The notes under the pieces were generated by a model, which made no database searches, was not told the origin of the DNA, and worked only from the letters and a program-made list of their open reading frames with translations. Shown here piece after piece: positions 42,550 to 52,053 of a stretch of DNA of 64,000 nucleotides (position 1 is its first letter; every line of letters begins with the position of its first letter). The stretch comes from Spirochaetales bacterium. Its GTDB lineage: Bacteria > Spirochaetota > Spirochaetia > SZUA-6 > JAFGRV01. The stretch spans positions 1-64,000 of the forward strand of contig JAFGKU010000101.1 of assembly GCA_016928415.1 (NCBI GenBank), written 5' to 3'. The position numbers and the translations under genes were made by a program.

Positions 42550-45500
42550 ATGAAAAAACGAAATGCAAACTGGTTGTGGCTATTAATCATGGTTTTATGC
42601 CTGGTTGTCCCCCTGAATCAGGCTTTTTCCAGCCCCTATTCAGACAGTTTCAATCCCGGTGCCCCATGGACGCTTCAGTGGTCCGATGAATTCCAGGGCC
42701 CCAACCTGGATCTCTCCAAATGGCAGATAGAAGTCATGCCTGACACGAACGGGTCCCTTGCGTACTGTACGGACAGGCCTGAAAATATCTTTATTCAGGA
42801 CGGTATCCTCAACCTGAAGATGATCCGGGAAGACTACCTGGGCAAACAGTTTACCACGGGCCGTATCAACACGTTCGGACGGTATGCCGCGCGTTACGGC
42901 AAGGTTGCCGCTAAAATCAAGATGCCGTACGGTTTGGGTGTATGGCCCGGATTCTGGCTTTTAGGCAACAATTATAAGGATAATACCTGGCCCAAATGCG
43001 GCGAAATAGACATCGTCGAACTGATGGGTGGAAACGGCGGGGAAATAGGCGACAGGACCGTCATTTCCAGCCTTCACTGGTATGTTACTTCAGCCGATTA
43101 CACCGGTCCCGGCGATGTGAGCAACACCTACATAAACAACCAGAGACTCGCCGACGACTGGCATATCTACGAAATGGACTGGACACCGACGCAACTCGCC
43201 CTGAAATTCGACGGCATCACGGTAACCACGCTGGGTATAGGCGATCCAAGCGGCAGCAAGGCCTTTAATTTCCCGTTCTTTATCATCCTCGGTTCAGGCG
43301 TAGGCGGGACTTTCTGGTCACCGGCCATCACCGATGCTTCCCAGGTAACGGCTCCCATGCCGCAGAGCTGGCTGATCGACTGGGTAAGGGTGTACACGGA
43401 CACCTCGCTGGTGCTCCCCTCTTCACCCCCTGCCGATCAAACCATCTCCATCTACACGGAAACACACCAGGGCCGCGACGTTTACAGCCGCGGGGCCACG
43501 TTCAACATCTGGGCGGACACGTTCTCCCTCGCCACCGCAAATCCGGGTGCCGGAGGAGAAGGCTCCGAATGCTACCAGCTTACGATCAATAATGCAGGCT
43601 GGATGGGACTGGGCGTCATGGGCCCGGCCACAGGCGACAACCTGCTGAACTATAAGAACACTTACCTCACATTCAAGATAAAAACAACGGCCACGTGCGG
43701 ATTCAAGGCCGGATTGGAATACGGAGGCGGTACGGCACGATGGGCCACGCTCTCGGCAGAAAACGGGTATGTAAACGACGGGCAATGGCACACGGTCCGA
43801 ATTCCCATGGCCGATCTTGCCGGTACCGATTTCAGCATGATCACGCATTACTTTATGTTCATGAACGACCAGGGTACAACGGCCGGACAGGTCGTTTACC
43901 TGGACGACATCTATTGGACGACAGGAAGCGATACATACAACATCCCCGTTGTCGCCGGCGGGCAGAAAATCTGCATCAACAGCGACACGAACACGGGATA
44001 CAATGTATTTGACAACGGCGCCAACCTCGATTCGTGGGAAAGTACGGTAACGATTAATGATGACCCCGCGGCGGCGAGGGAAGGCTCGACGGGATGGCGG
44101 GTAACGACGGGAAGCGCGGGATGGATGGGCTTCGGCATCTCCACCAAGGCCCGGGACCTCTCCGCATTCCGGAACAGCACGATCAATTTCGATATCCGCT
44201 CCAGGGCATCCACACAGCTGAAGGTGAGTCTCATGTCAGCGAACGGGTATGATTGCTATTACAAACTGTCGAAATTCGGCTATGTGAATGACGGCAACTG
44301 GCATACCATATCGATTCCAGCCAGCCAATGCTACGGCATCGACTTTTCACAGGTAATACAGTACCTGATGTTCCTCAATGACGGCACCTGCCTGGCGAAT
44401 GAAACCTTCGACATCGATAACGTGTATTATTCCACCGGCACGGGTACGAGTACCAGTACCCCGACACCGCCGCCGACAAACACCCCGACAAGGACGCCGA
44501 CACCTACGCCGACCCACACGCAGGCAGCCGTCACCGCAACACCGACACCGGTACCCGGTACAAATGGCGTAAACTACCAGTATTACGAGGGCAATTGGGA
44601 TGCTTTACCCGATTTCAATTCACTGAGTCCTGTGGCTTCGGGAACTCTTGCCAACTTTGATATCAGTGCAAGGAATGTCAATGATTACTTCGGATTCCGG
44701 TTTACAGGTTACATTTCGATAACCACGGCCGGAACCTATACATTCTATACGTCTTCCGATGACGGAAGCAAACTGTACATAAACGGCGCGCAGATAGTCA
44801 ACAATGACGGGCTGCACGGCGCCCAGGAGCAGTCCGGAACCGTTTCCTTATCCACCGGGAACCATGCCATCGAAGTTACCTTCTTTGAAAAGGGGGGCGG
44901 CGAACTCCTCGAAGTGCGTTATCAGGGTCCCGGAATTGCCAAGCAGTTCATTCCCGACAGCGTTCTCTACCGGTCAGGTACCGGTCCCACGGCAACATCG
45001 ACGGCGACCCCGACCAATACAAACATCCCGGCAACGAACACCCCGACCCGGACACCTACTCCTTCGCCGACACCTCCTGCCAATCTGACCGATATAACAA
45101 ACCTGGGCGGGACAATCTCCGCGCAGTATACCGATTCACCGTCCGGTGAAGACATAACGAAACTGATTGACAATAACGTCAATACGAAATACCTGACATT
45201 CCATGCTTCCGGCTGGGTGCAGTTTACCCAGAGCGCCCTTTCAGTAATAACGCAGTACACGATAACTTCGGCAAATGACGTACCTGACCGGGACCCGTAC
45301 AGCTGGACATTGCAGGGATCGACAAACGGCTCCACATGGACAACAATCGATTCACGCAGCGGCGAAGATTTCCCGAACCGCTTCCAGACAAGGACATTCT
45401 CCTTCTCAAACTCCGCCTCCTATAATTATTACAGGCTGAACATGAACAACAACGCGGGCACGATACTGCAGATAGCGGAATGGGAACTGTATGGAACGGG

Positions 45501-46539
45501 CGGCGGCAATACAACCGCAGCGCCGACAAACACAAGCACACCCACGAATACGGCGGCGGCAACCAACTCACCCACGAGAACGGCAACGGCTGCGAATACC
45601 GCAACCCCGACCAATACGCCGACAAGGACGCCGACCCCGACAACGCCTTCGGGCTCCGTTGTCCTGGCGTCAATAGTCTCATCAGCGGCCTCTTCTTCCA
45701 TAACGGGACCGGAACTGTCGTATGACAATAATACGGGTACCCGCTGGGAAAGCAGCCAGGGTTCGGATCCCCAATGGATCTACTGGGACCTTGGATCGGC
45801 AAAGACCTTATCCCGGATAGAAATTGACTGGGAAGTGGCAAGCGCGGCCAATTACAGGATCGAGGGTTCCACAAACACAAGCACATGGACAACCATCGCA
45901 ACGGTAACGAACACAAGCCAGGCAAACCACAATATCATTACGACCGCATTGAACGGCGCTTACAGGTATGTGAGGATGTACGGAACGTCCAGAACTACCG
46001 CCTGGGGTTACTCCATCTGGGAAACATATATATACGTGATGGACGGCGCGGTGGCCACCGCAACCTCCACACCAACCAATACCCCGACAAGAACGGCAAC
46101 CCCGACGAACACACCGACTCCCGTTCCAACTCCCACGGTTACGGGAATCATTTCAAATCTCGCGTATCAAAAGCCGGTTACCGTATCCTCTTCAGAAAAC
46201 AATGACTTCCCCGGTTCAAACGCCGTGGATGGCAATAACGGCACCCGCTGGAGTTCGGCATTCGCAGACCCCTCCTGGATAACTGTGGATATGGGCGCCA
46301 CATACACGATCCGGCGCGTGGGCCTGGAATGGGAAACGGCTTTCGGAAAATCGTACCAGCTCCAGATATCCCCGGATAATGCGACATGGACAACAATATA
46401 CTCCACAACAAGCGGTGACGGCGGACTGGACAATATCACCTTTACAGGTTATTCAGGCCGTTATGTCCGCATGTACGGAACGGAGCGCGGAACCCAGTGG
46501 GGATACTCGCTCTGGGAATTCCAGATTTATCAGGAATAA
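42550..46539 (+). CDS. Secreted multimodular GH16 beta-glucanase with PA14 and three F5/8 domains
   Basis: 1329 residues. Signal peptide (1-27); GH16 domain (~38-290) with GEIDIVELMGG giving catalytic E152, D154 and E157, laminarinase-type; two related CBM-like beta-sandwich domains (~298-460 and ~471-632, both with GYVNDGxWHTxxIP and a D(D/N)xYxxTG ending); Thr/Pro linker; PA14 domain (~671-810, YTFYTSSDDGSKLYING); linker; F5/8-type domain (~845-985); linker; F5/8 (~1034-1165); linker; F5/8 (~1199-1329), nearly identical in pattern to the domain at the window start. The modules should bind glycan and the GH16 should cut beta-1,3-glucan outside the cell. AGGAGGAG precedes the ATG; a strong terminator follows. 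Confidence 0.93.
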   Translation: MKKRNANWLWLLIMVLCLVVPLNQAFSSPYSDSFNPGAPWTLQWSDEFQGPNLDLSKWQIEVMPDTNGSLAYCTDRPENIFIQDGILNLKMIREDYLGKQFTTGRINTFGRYAARYGKVAAKIKMPYGLGVWPGFWLLGNNYKDNTWPKCGEIDIVELMGGNGGEIGDRTVISSLHWYVTSADYTGPGDVSNTYINNQRLADDWHIYEMDWTPTQLALKFDGITVTTLGIGDPSGSKAFNFPFFIILGSGVGGTFWSPAITDASQVTAPMPQSWLIDWVRVYTDTSLVLPSSPPADQTISIYTETHQGRDVYSRGATFNIWADTFSLATANPGAGGEGSECYQLTINNAGWMGLGVMGPATGDNLLNYKNTYLTFKIKTTATCGFKAGLEYGGGTARWATLSAENGYVNDGQWHTVRIPMADLAGTDFSMITHYFMFMNDQGTTAGQVVYLDDIYWTTGSDTYNIPVVAGGQKICINSDTNTGYNVFDNGANLDSWESTVTINDDPAAAREGSTGWRVTTGSAGWMGFGISTKARDLSAFRNSTINFDIRSRASTQLKVSLMSANGYDCYYKLSKFGYVNDGNWHTISIPASQCYGIDFSQVIQYLMFLNDGTCLANETFDIDNVYYSTGTGTSTSTPTPPPTNTPTRTPTPTPTHTQAAVTATPTPVPGTNGVNYQYYEGNWDALPDFNSLSPVASGTLANFDISARNVNDYFGFRFTGYISITTAGTYTFYTSSDDGSKLYINGAQIVNNDGLHGAQEQSGTVSLSTGNHAIEVTFFEKGGGELLEVRYQGPGIAKQFIPDSVLYRSGTGPTATSTATPTNTNIPATNTPTRTPTPSPTPPANLTDITNLGGTISAQYTDSPSGEDITKLIDNNVNTKYLTFHASGWVQFTQSALSVITQYTITSANDVPDRDPYSWTLQGSTNGSTWTTIDSRSGEDFPNRFQTRTFSFSNSASYNYYRLNMNNNAGTILQIAEWELYGTGGGNTTAAPTNTSTPTNTAAATNSPTRTATAANTATPTNTPTRTPTPTTPSGSVVLASIVSSAASSSITGPELSYDNNTGTRWESSQGSDPQWIYWDLGSAKTLSRIEIDWEVASAANYRIEGSTNTSTWTTIATVTNTSQANHNIITTALNGAYRYVRMYGTSRTTAWGYSIWETYIYVMDGAVATATSTPTNTPTRTATPTNTPTPVPTPTVTGIISNLAYQKPVTVSSSENNDFPGSNAVDGNNGTRWSSAFADPSWITVDMGATYTIRRVGLEWETAFGKSYQLQISPDNATWTTIYSTTSGDGGLDNITFTGYSGRYVRMYGTERGTQWGYSLWEFQIYQE

Positions 46540-46568
46540 TCTCCTCTTTGCTTATCTATTATTTCCGG

Positions 46569-46604
46569 CCGCCCTGTTTTGCATGAAACAGGGCGGTTTT
46601 TTTT
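46569..46604 (+). terminator. Intrinsic terminator of the GH16 gene
   Basis: Perfect 11-bp stem CCGCCCTGTTT (46569-46579) / AAACAGGGCGG (46586-46596), followed by eight T. Confidence 0.93.
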
Positions 46605-46749
46605 AAATACTTTCGCGAAGCTTCTCTTTTTTCATGAATAGACCTGAAATTGTATCAAAAACGGTTAAAAACCCAATAATTTGAAGAATTATGCCTATAA
46701 TGTAAAAAATAGAAAGCTTCGTGGCAGTAAAAAAAAATTAAATTCAGGC

Positions 46750-46778
46750 TTGACTTTTTAATACCTATACTTTATTAT
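46750..46778 (+). promoter_or_regulatory. Promoter of the XRE-cupin regulator gene
   Basis: TTGACT (46750-46755), 17 bases, TATTAT (46773-46778). A TATAAT overlaps at 46776-46781 with a 20-base spacer. Confidence 0.6.
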
Positions 46779-46806
46779 AATTTAAGAAGGTTAAATAATA
46801 CTTAAA

Positions 46807-47382
46807 TTGGGTATCAAATATAAATTCGGAGAAAAACTGAGGGAAGTCCGCGAAAGGAAAGGACTTACCCTGAAACAGGTGGCGGCATCGGCCGGTCTGA
46901 CGGAAAGCATGATTTCCCAGATAGAACGGAACAAGGTGTCACCCTCGATTGACACGCTCATGACCCTGGCCGAAATCCTTGAACTGGATTTTGACTACCT
47001 TTTTACGAATTTTAAAAAGGAAAAAAAGGCGGTCTTGATCCACGAGGCGGACAGGAAAGTGATCATGGCGGGAACGGTCAAATACGAACAGCTTTCCGTG
47101 ATCCATGACCCGGAAGAAGAGCACAGCATCGAGGCGTTCCTGCTGAGTATGGAGCCGGAAGGCGAAAAGGGTGAACGGGACTACGGCCATGCCGGCCGGG
47201 AGCTCGGGTTCATACTCCAGGGCACAGGTGAACTGGAGTATGGAAACGCCACGTACCAGCTCGGGAAAGGGGATGCCATCTCCTTTTCCTCAGGTATTCC
47301 CCATAAGCTGATTAACCGGGGAAAAACGGTTCTCAAGGCCGTGTGGATCAGTACGCCGCCGAGGATGGAGTATCTGAAATAA
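46807..47382 (+). CDS. XRE-family transcription regulator with C-terminal cupin
   Basis: 191 residues. N-terminal helix-turn-helix (~8-65: LREVRERKGLTLKQVAASAGLTESMISQIERNKVSPSIDTLMTLAEILELDF) and a C-terminal cupin_2 sensor (~105-185: REL-GFILQGTGELEYGNATYQLGKGDAISFSSGIPHKLINRG). Proteins of this plan repress or activate amino-acid, polyamine or sugar genes in response to a small ligand in the cupin. The start is TTG at 46807; an AAGAAGG lies ~15 bases upstream, which is far, so the start is not fully certain. It is 66 bases before leuC and is a good candidate for its regulator. Confidence 0.88.
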   Translation: MGIKYKFGEKLREVRERKGLTLKQVAASAGLTESMISQIERNKVSPSIDTLMTLAEILELDFDYLFTNFKKEKKAVLIHEADRKVIMAGTVKYEQLSVIHDPEEEHSIEAFLLSMEPEGEKGERDYGHAGRELGFILQGTGELEYGNATYQLGKGDAISFSSGIPHKLINRGKTVLKAVWISTPPRMEYLK

Positions 47383-47448
47383 GGTCCATCCAAAACAACC
47401 TGTTTTTATGAAAAAAAGATGTTTTTATACCATTGCAAGGAGGTAATT

Positions 47449-48741
47449 ATGGGTAAAACAACAGCACAAAAAATTTTTGACGCGCACAGGATCGATACCC
47501 TGGAAGGGGGTACCAGCGTTCTCAGGCTGGACGCCGTTTTCTGCCACGAGATCACGACCCCCATTGCAATCAATGACCTGGCAGCACGGGGGAAAGACCG
47601 TGTTTTCGATCCGGACAGGATCAAGGCCGTCATCGACCACGTCACGCCGGCCAAGGATTCAAAAACGGCGGAACAGGGCAGGATCATGCGGGAGTGGGCA
47701 AGGCGCCACAAAATAAAGGACTTCTTCGACATCGGCCGGAACGGTGTCTGCCACGCGCTTTTTCCCGAAAAAGGATTCGTGCGGCCCGGCTACACCGTCA
47801 TCATGGGCGACTCGCACACCTGCACGCACGGGGCCTTCTGCGCGTTTGCCGCCGGCATAGGCACCACTGATTTGGAGGTCGGGATACTGAAAGGCATCTG
47901 CACGTTCAAGGAACCGAAAACAATCAAGGTAACCGTGAAAGGGAAACTGCCAGGAGGCGTGTATGCCAAGGACGTCATACTGACCATCATCAGGCAGTTG
48001 ACCGTCAATGGGGCAACGGACAAGGTAATCGAATTTACCGGACCGGCCGTCGATGCGATGAGCATGGAATCACGCATGACACTCTGCAATATGGCCATCG
48101 AGGCTGGCGGTACAACGGGCATCTGCTATCCCGACATGACGACGGTGGAATACCTCTGGCCGTTTATCAAGGACGGGTTCAAGGACAAAAAGGCGGCCCT
48201 GGAAGCGTACAGCCAATGGAAGGCGGACCCGGATGCCGTCTATGAAAAGACAATCGAACTGGACGCCTCCGGCATGGAACCGGTAGTCACGTTCGGCTAC
48301 AAGCCGGACCAGGTAAAAACGGTGAAGGAAATGGAAGGAACCATGGTGGACCAGGTATACCTGGGGTCCTGTACCAATGGACGCATCGAGGATCTCCGGA
48401 TCGCCGCATCGGTAGTGAAGGGCCATAAGATAGCGGACGCGGTACGGGCCGTGGTATCACCGGCCACACCGCTGATATTCGACATGGCCTTGAAGGAAGG
48501 TCTCATCCAGATCTTTATGGATGCCGGTTTCTGCGTGACCAATCCCACGTGCGGCGCCTGTCTCGGCATGAGCAATGGCGTGCTGGCCAACGGGGAAGTC
48601 TGCGCCTCGACCACTAACAGGAATTTCAACGGAAGGATGGGCAAAGGCGGCATGGTCCACTTAATGAGCCCGGCAAGCGCTGCGGCCACGGCCATCAAAG
48701 GGACAATCACCAATTCATCTTTGTACAAGGGGAGGAAATAA
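47449..48741 (+). CDS. leuC: 3-isopropylmalate dehydratase-type large subunit (LeuC/HacA/aconitase family)
   Basis: 430 residues, two-subunit hydro-lyase of the aconitase superfamily. The [4Fe-4S] ligands C308 (LGSCTNG), C368 and C371 (TCGACLG) are all present, along with GDSHTCTHGAFCAFAAGIGTTDLE. The length is that of the archaeal/HacA-type LeuC. Substrate could be isopropylmalate, methylmalate/citraconate or homocitrate; the genes cannot decide alone. ATG at 47449 with AAGGAGG at 7 bases. It heads a leuC-leuD-leuB trio and follows an XRE-cupin regulator. Confidence 0.9.
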   Translation: MGKTTAQKIFDAHRIDTLEGGTSVLRLDAVFCHEITTPIAINDLAARGKDRVFDPDRIKAVIDHVTPAKDSKTAEQGRIMREWARRHKIKDFFDIGRNGVCHALFPEKGFVRPGYTVIMGDSHTCTHGAFCAFAAGIGTTDLEVGILKGICTFKEPKTIKVTVKGKLPGGVYAKDVILTIIRQLTVNGATDKVIEFTGPAVDAMSMESRMTLCNMAIEAGGTTGICYPDMTTVEYLWPFIKDGFKDKKAALEAYSQWKADPDAVYEKTIELDASGMEPVVTFGYKPDQVKTVKEMEGTMVDQVYLGSCTNGRIEDLRIAASVVKGHKIADAVRAVVSPATPLIFDMALKEGLIQIFMDAGFCVTNPTCGACLGMSNGVLANGEVCASTTNRNFNGRMGKGGMVHLMSPASAAATAIKGTITNSSLYKGRK

Positions 48742-48743
48742 CG

Positions 48744-49268
48744 ATGAAGGAATTTAACGGAAAAGTCTTATTTTTAAACAGGTCCGATATCAATACGGAT
48801 GAGATCATTCCCGCCAAGTATCTCACTGAAATTACTAAGGAAGCGTTAAAGTCATTTCTTCTGGAAGACCTGACATTGGAAGGCTTTGATCCGAAAAGGG
48901 ATGTCGCTGAAAAAAAGGTGGTTGTCACAAGGGCCAATTTCGGCTGCGGTTCCTCGCGTGAACATGCGCCGTGGGCACTGGAAGTCAACGGTATCAACCT
49001 GGTTATCGCGGAAAACTTTGCCCGCATATTCAGGCAGAACATGTACAACTGCGGAATGATCGCCTGTGAATTACCTGAAAAAACGGTGGATGACCTTTTC
49101 AAGGAATTCGCCGGTAAAGAAACGGAACTGGCAACCGATCTTTCCAGGAATGTGTTTGTTTTCAAGTCCGGTGCATCGACAAAGGAAGTGCCTTTTTCCA
49201 TTTCCGGATTCGACAAGGCACTGGTTGAAGCCGGGGGATGGGTGGAGTATGCGGACGCAAAGTATTGA
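48744..49268 (+). CDS. leuD: 3-isopropylmalate dehydratase-type small subunit
   Basis: 174 residues; swivelling domain partner of the large subunit. DINTDEIIPAKYLTEITKE holds the substrate-recognition loop (here YLTE rather than the YLRT commonly reported for isopropylmalate enzymes), and NFGCGSSREHAPWAL is the conserved small-subunit signature. It starts 3 bases after leuC and overlaps leuB by 20 bases. The variant loop leaves the substrate open. Confidence 0.88.
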   Translation: MKEFNGKVLFLNRSDINTDEIIPAKYLTEITKEALKSFLLEDLTLEGFDPKRDVAEKKVVVTRANFGCGSSREHAPWALEVNGINLVIAENFARIFRQNMYNCGMIACELPEKTVDDLFKEFAGKETELATDLSRNVFVFKSGASTKEVPFSISGFDKALVEAGGWVEYADAKY

Positions 49269-50361
49269 TAAAACGATCTGTGTTTTACCGGGCGACGGAA
49301 TAGGTCCGGAAATCACGGAACAGGCAGTCAAGGTATTAAGGGCCGTGGCCGGTTTATTCGGCCACGGCTTTCATTTCGTGTATGCCGATTTCGGGGCGGG
49401 TGCCTACTTCAAGCACGGGAATCCTTTTCCCGATGCAACGAAAGAGGCCTGCGATGACGCCGATGTCATCCTGAAAGGCCCCATCGGTCTGCCCGTTGAT
49501 GAAATTTCGACAATCCCGGCGGACAAACGCCCGGAAGGGGCGGTACTGTCCCTCCGAAAAAGGTACGACACGTACGCCAACTTGAGACCCGTCACCGTCA
49601 CCCCGTCGTTCTTCCGCTATTCACCGCTAAAGGAAAGTGTTTTCACCGGCGCCATAGATATCCTCATGATCCGCGAGCTCGTAGGGGGCATTTACTTCGG
49701 GTCAAGGACGGAAGGGGAAGAGACCATGTTTCAATACGCGGAGGACAATTGCACGTATAACAGGGACCAGGTGGAAAGGATCGTCCGGTACGCCTTCAAT
49801 GCCGCTCGGGAAAAAGGAGTGCGGTTGACGCATATCCACAAGGCGAACGTGCTGGCGACCAGCCGCTACTGGAACAGGATTATAGACGAGGTAAAAAAAG
49901 ACTACCCCGACGTGGAGTGCGTGTCCATGCTCGTGGACAATGCCGCGTTCCAGATGGTGAAGGATCCCTGCCGGTTCAATGGAATCGTCCTGACCGAAAA
50001 CATGCTGGGAGACATTCTTTCAGACCAGATGGGTGCCCTGCCCGGTTCCCTCGGATTCATGGCCTCATTGAGCCTGGGTCCGGAAAAAAGTTATGCCGAA
50101 CCGGCGCACGGGTCGGCCTGCGACATTGCGGGGAAAAACATCGCCAACCCGTTTTCCATGATCGGGAGCGCTGCCCTGGTTCTTGAAAAGGTATTCGGCC
50201 TGGAGACGGAAGCACGGCTGGTGCGGGAAGCGATGGACGGGATTTACCGCGACGGCCATGTAACCCATGATATCGCTGAATATGCGGATGAAAACGCGAC
50301 ATCTCTCTCCACGGCCGAATTCGGGGATTTAACCGTCCGGAATCTTGAAAAGATTGCGTAA
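49249..50361 (+). CDS. leuB: 3-isopropylmalate dehydrogenase-type oxidative decarboxylase
   Basis: 370 residues of the isocitrate/isopropylmalate dehydrogenase family: ICVLPGDGIGPEITEQAV, LSLRKRYDTYANLRPV (substrate Arg residues), IRELVGGIYFG, SDQMGALPGSLGFMASLSLG and AEPAHGSACDIAGKNIANP. HKANVL replaces the DKANVL common in LeuB, and SAC replaces SAP, so it may be a homologue acting on another 3-substituted malate. The ORF track starts inside leuD (49066); the ATG at 49249 gives the correct N-terminus with a 20-base overlap. No leuA or citramalate/homocitrate synthase lies in the window. Confidence 0.88.
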   Translation: MRTQSIDKTICVLPGDGIGPEITEQAVKVLRAVAGLFGHGFHFVYADFGAGAYFKHGNPFPDATKEACDDADVILKGPIGLPVDEISTIPADKRPEGAVLSLRKRYDTYANLRPVTVTPSFFRYSPLKESVFTGAIDILMIRELVGGIYFGSRTEGEETMFQYAEDNCTYNRDQVERIVRYAFNAAREKGVRLTHIHKANVLATSRYWNRIIDEVKKDYPDVECVSMLVDNAAFQMVKDPCRFNGIVLTENMLGDILSDQMGALPGSLGFMASLSLGPEKSYAEPAHGSACDIAGKNIANPFSMIGSAALVLEKVFGLETEARLVREAMDGIYRDGHVTHDIAEYADENATSLSTAEFGDLTVRNLEKIA

Positions 50362-50487
50362 GCCGCTGTTATAAGGTTTCTCATCCTGTCCTGAAAACTC
50401 CGTAACCGCCCGAATTTGTTTGCATCCCGGTTATAAAAGCATTACCCTTATCAATAGGATTTTAAATGCCGTGTTAAGGGGGAAGTT

Positions 50488-51996
50488 ATGAGAACTGTAA
50501 AAAGCTGTCTGGTTTTATTGATTTTACTGGCAAATACCGTGCTGTCCGCGGGGGACCTGACAATAGGAAACGTGCGGATCACTGCTCCTGAAGGGTGGAA
50601 AGCTCAACAGCAGGGCCCCGTTTATGCCTGGACGGCATCCAAGAAAACAAAGCTTGACTCCCTCCTGCAGTGGGAATACGTCTCACCCCTTAACGGAACG
50701 CTGAAAGACGCGTTTGACTGGAAGCTAAAACAAGAAGAGAGTAATTATGTCGTCCATAAAAAAGATAAAATAAATTCCCTTGACCTTTCACCGCCTTTCA
50801 AGGCGTACTTTACGCAATGGGTCATTTCCAACAAGGGCGGTAAGGCGAAATTCATTTACTTCGGAACGCTGATCGAGGCCCTGGGAAACGTTTATTTCCT
50901 GAAATTAATAACCGGCAGCAACGAAGCCCTGAAAAGCATTCTCTCAACCGAATACAAGGCCATGCTGGAAAGCCTTTCCATAATCAGGCCTGTTCTCCAG
51001 CCCAAAAAGCTTCAAGGCAAACTCAAGGCGATAAGCCCGTTCGGCTTCAAAATAATGGTTCCCGCGGACTGGACTGTAAAAAACAAGGACAATTATTACA
51101 GCTACGACATCTTCATTGAGAAGGTGATATCCGGCTCCGTCAAATTCAAATTTCCGGTTTACATGGTATTACAGACCGGCTCCTTTACCGAAAGGGAAAT
51201 CGCGTTGAAGCATTGGATAGAGAATATACTTTATGCCCATGTATTCGAAAAACGTCCGCATACCTACAATCCCTTTTACGCACTGTCCTGGAAAACCGGG
51301 GCGAACGAGGAGGGAGCCACTTATAAAACAACGCATTTTAACGAATACAACCGGTTCCAGGCGCACATCTGCGGCCACATACTGAACAGGAACAATGCCA
51401 CCTTCCTCATCGCCTCACCGTTCACATACGAAGGTATAAAACTGGAATTGCATGACAAGGCATCCCGGGTTTACGATGCGCTTGTAGACGAGCTAAGAAA
51501 CATAATCATGAATGCAGGCTTTCAGCTCCCGAAAAAAAACCTGCCTGACTGGGAAAATTATCTCGTTAAAAGGAAGCAATACAGGTACGAACGGCATCTG
51601 GATCTTTTCTACGATGTAACGACCTTTTCATCCACTACCAAAATAATCTGGAATTTTTATAATGATAAAACCTGTGAAATGAAAAAAACATCGGATACTT
51701 ATACTTTCAGTGATTTTTCAGACGACTATTACAATCCGAACAATGTTCCCATTACGGTAACGGGCTGGCTGGACAAGGACAATAAAATAGACCGTTCCCG
51801 ATTCGAAGTGCGTGAAGCGGGTAAATCATTGTGGCTGCATGTCATCGACAGTATCGGGATGGGCACCTTCTTCAAACTTGAACCGGAAAAAACGGAAAAA
51901 TACGGTACATTCCAGCCCAGGGGACTGGCCATTGATGATAATATCGAGGGAAAATATTCGGAAGGCAACAATTATCAGGTCTACGAGGCATTGTAA
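50488..51996 (+). CDS. Secreted protein with two PsbP/Mog1-like domains, unknown function
   Basis: 502 residues. Signal peptide MRTVKSCLVLLILLANTVLSA. Two similar segments open with the same pattern, NVRITAPEGWKAQQQ (~27) and FGFKIMVPADWTVKNK (~188), each followed by ~130 residues of alternating strands and a helix, which suggests two PsbP/Mog1-like folds. The C-terminal ~150 residues are Tyr-rich. No enzyme motif. RBS GGGGGAA. It precedes the Bat-like array by 57 bases and may be co-transcribed. Confidence 0.7.
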   Translation: MRTVKSCLVLLILLANTVLSAGDLTIGNVRITAPEGWKAQQQGPVYAWTASKKTKLDSLLQWEYVSPLNGTLKDAFDWKLKQEESNYVVHKKDKINSLDLSPPFKAYFTQWVISNKGGKAKFIYFGTLIEALGNVYFLKLITGSNEALKSILSTEYKAMLESLSIIRPVLQPKKLQGKLKAISPFGFKIMVPADWTVKNKDNYYSYDIFIEKVISGSVKFKFPVYMVLQTGSFTEREIALKHWIENILYAHVFEKRPHTYNPFYALSWKTGANEEGATYKTTHFNEYNRFQAHICGHILNRNNATFLIASPFTYEGIKLELHDKASRVYDALVDELRNIIMNAGFQLPKKNLPDWENYLVKRKQYRYERHLDLFYDVTTFSSTTKIIWNFYNDKTCEMKKTSDTYTFSDFSDDYYNPNNVPITVTGWLDKDNKIDRSRFEVREAGKSLWLHVIDSIGMGTFFKLEPEKTEKYGTFQPRGLAIDDNIEGKYSEGNNYQVYEAL

Positions 51997-52053
51997 AGAA
52001 TTATTACATCAAGGTATTCCCAATCGTGAGTTTTTAGGATAAATTTTTCCTTA

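Noticed and set aside
44440-46140. Tandem DNA repeats of ACC/CCG/ACA units considered as a CRISPR or VNTR
   Set aside because: They encode the Thr/Pro linkers of the GH16 protein in frame and have no regular spacer structure.
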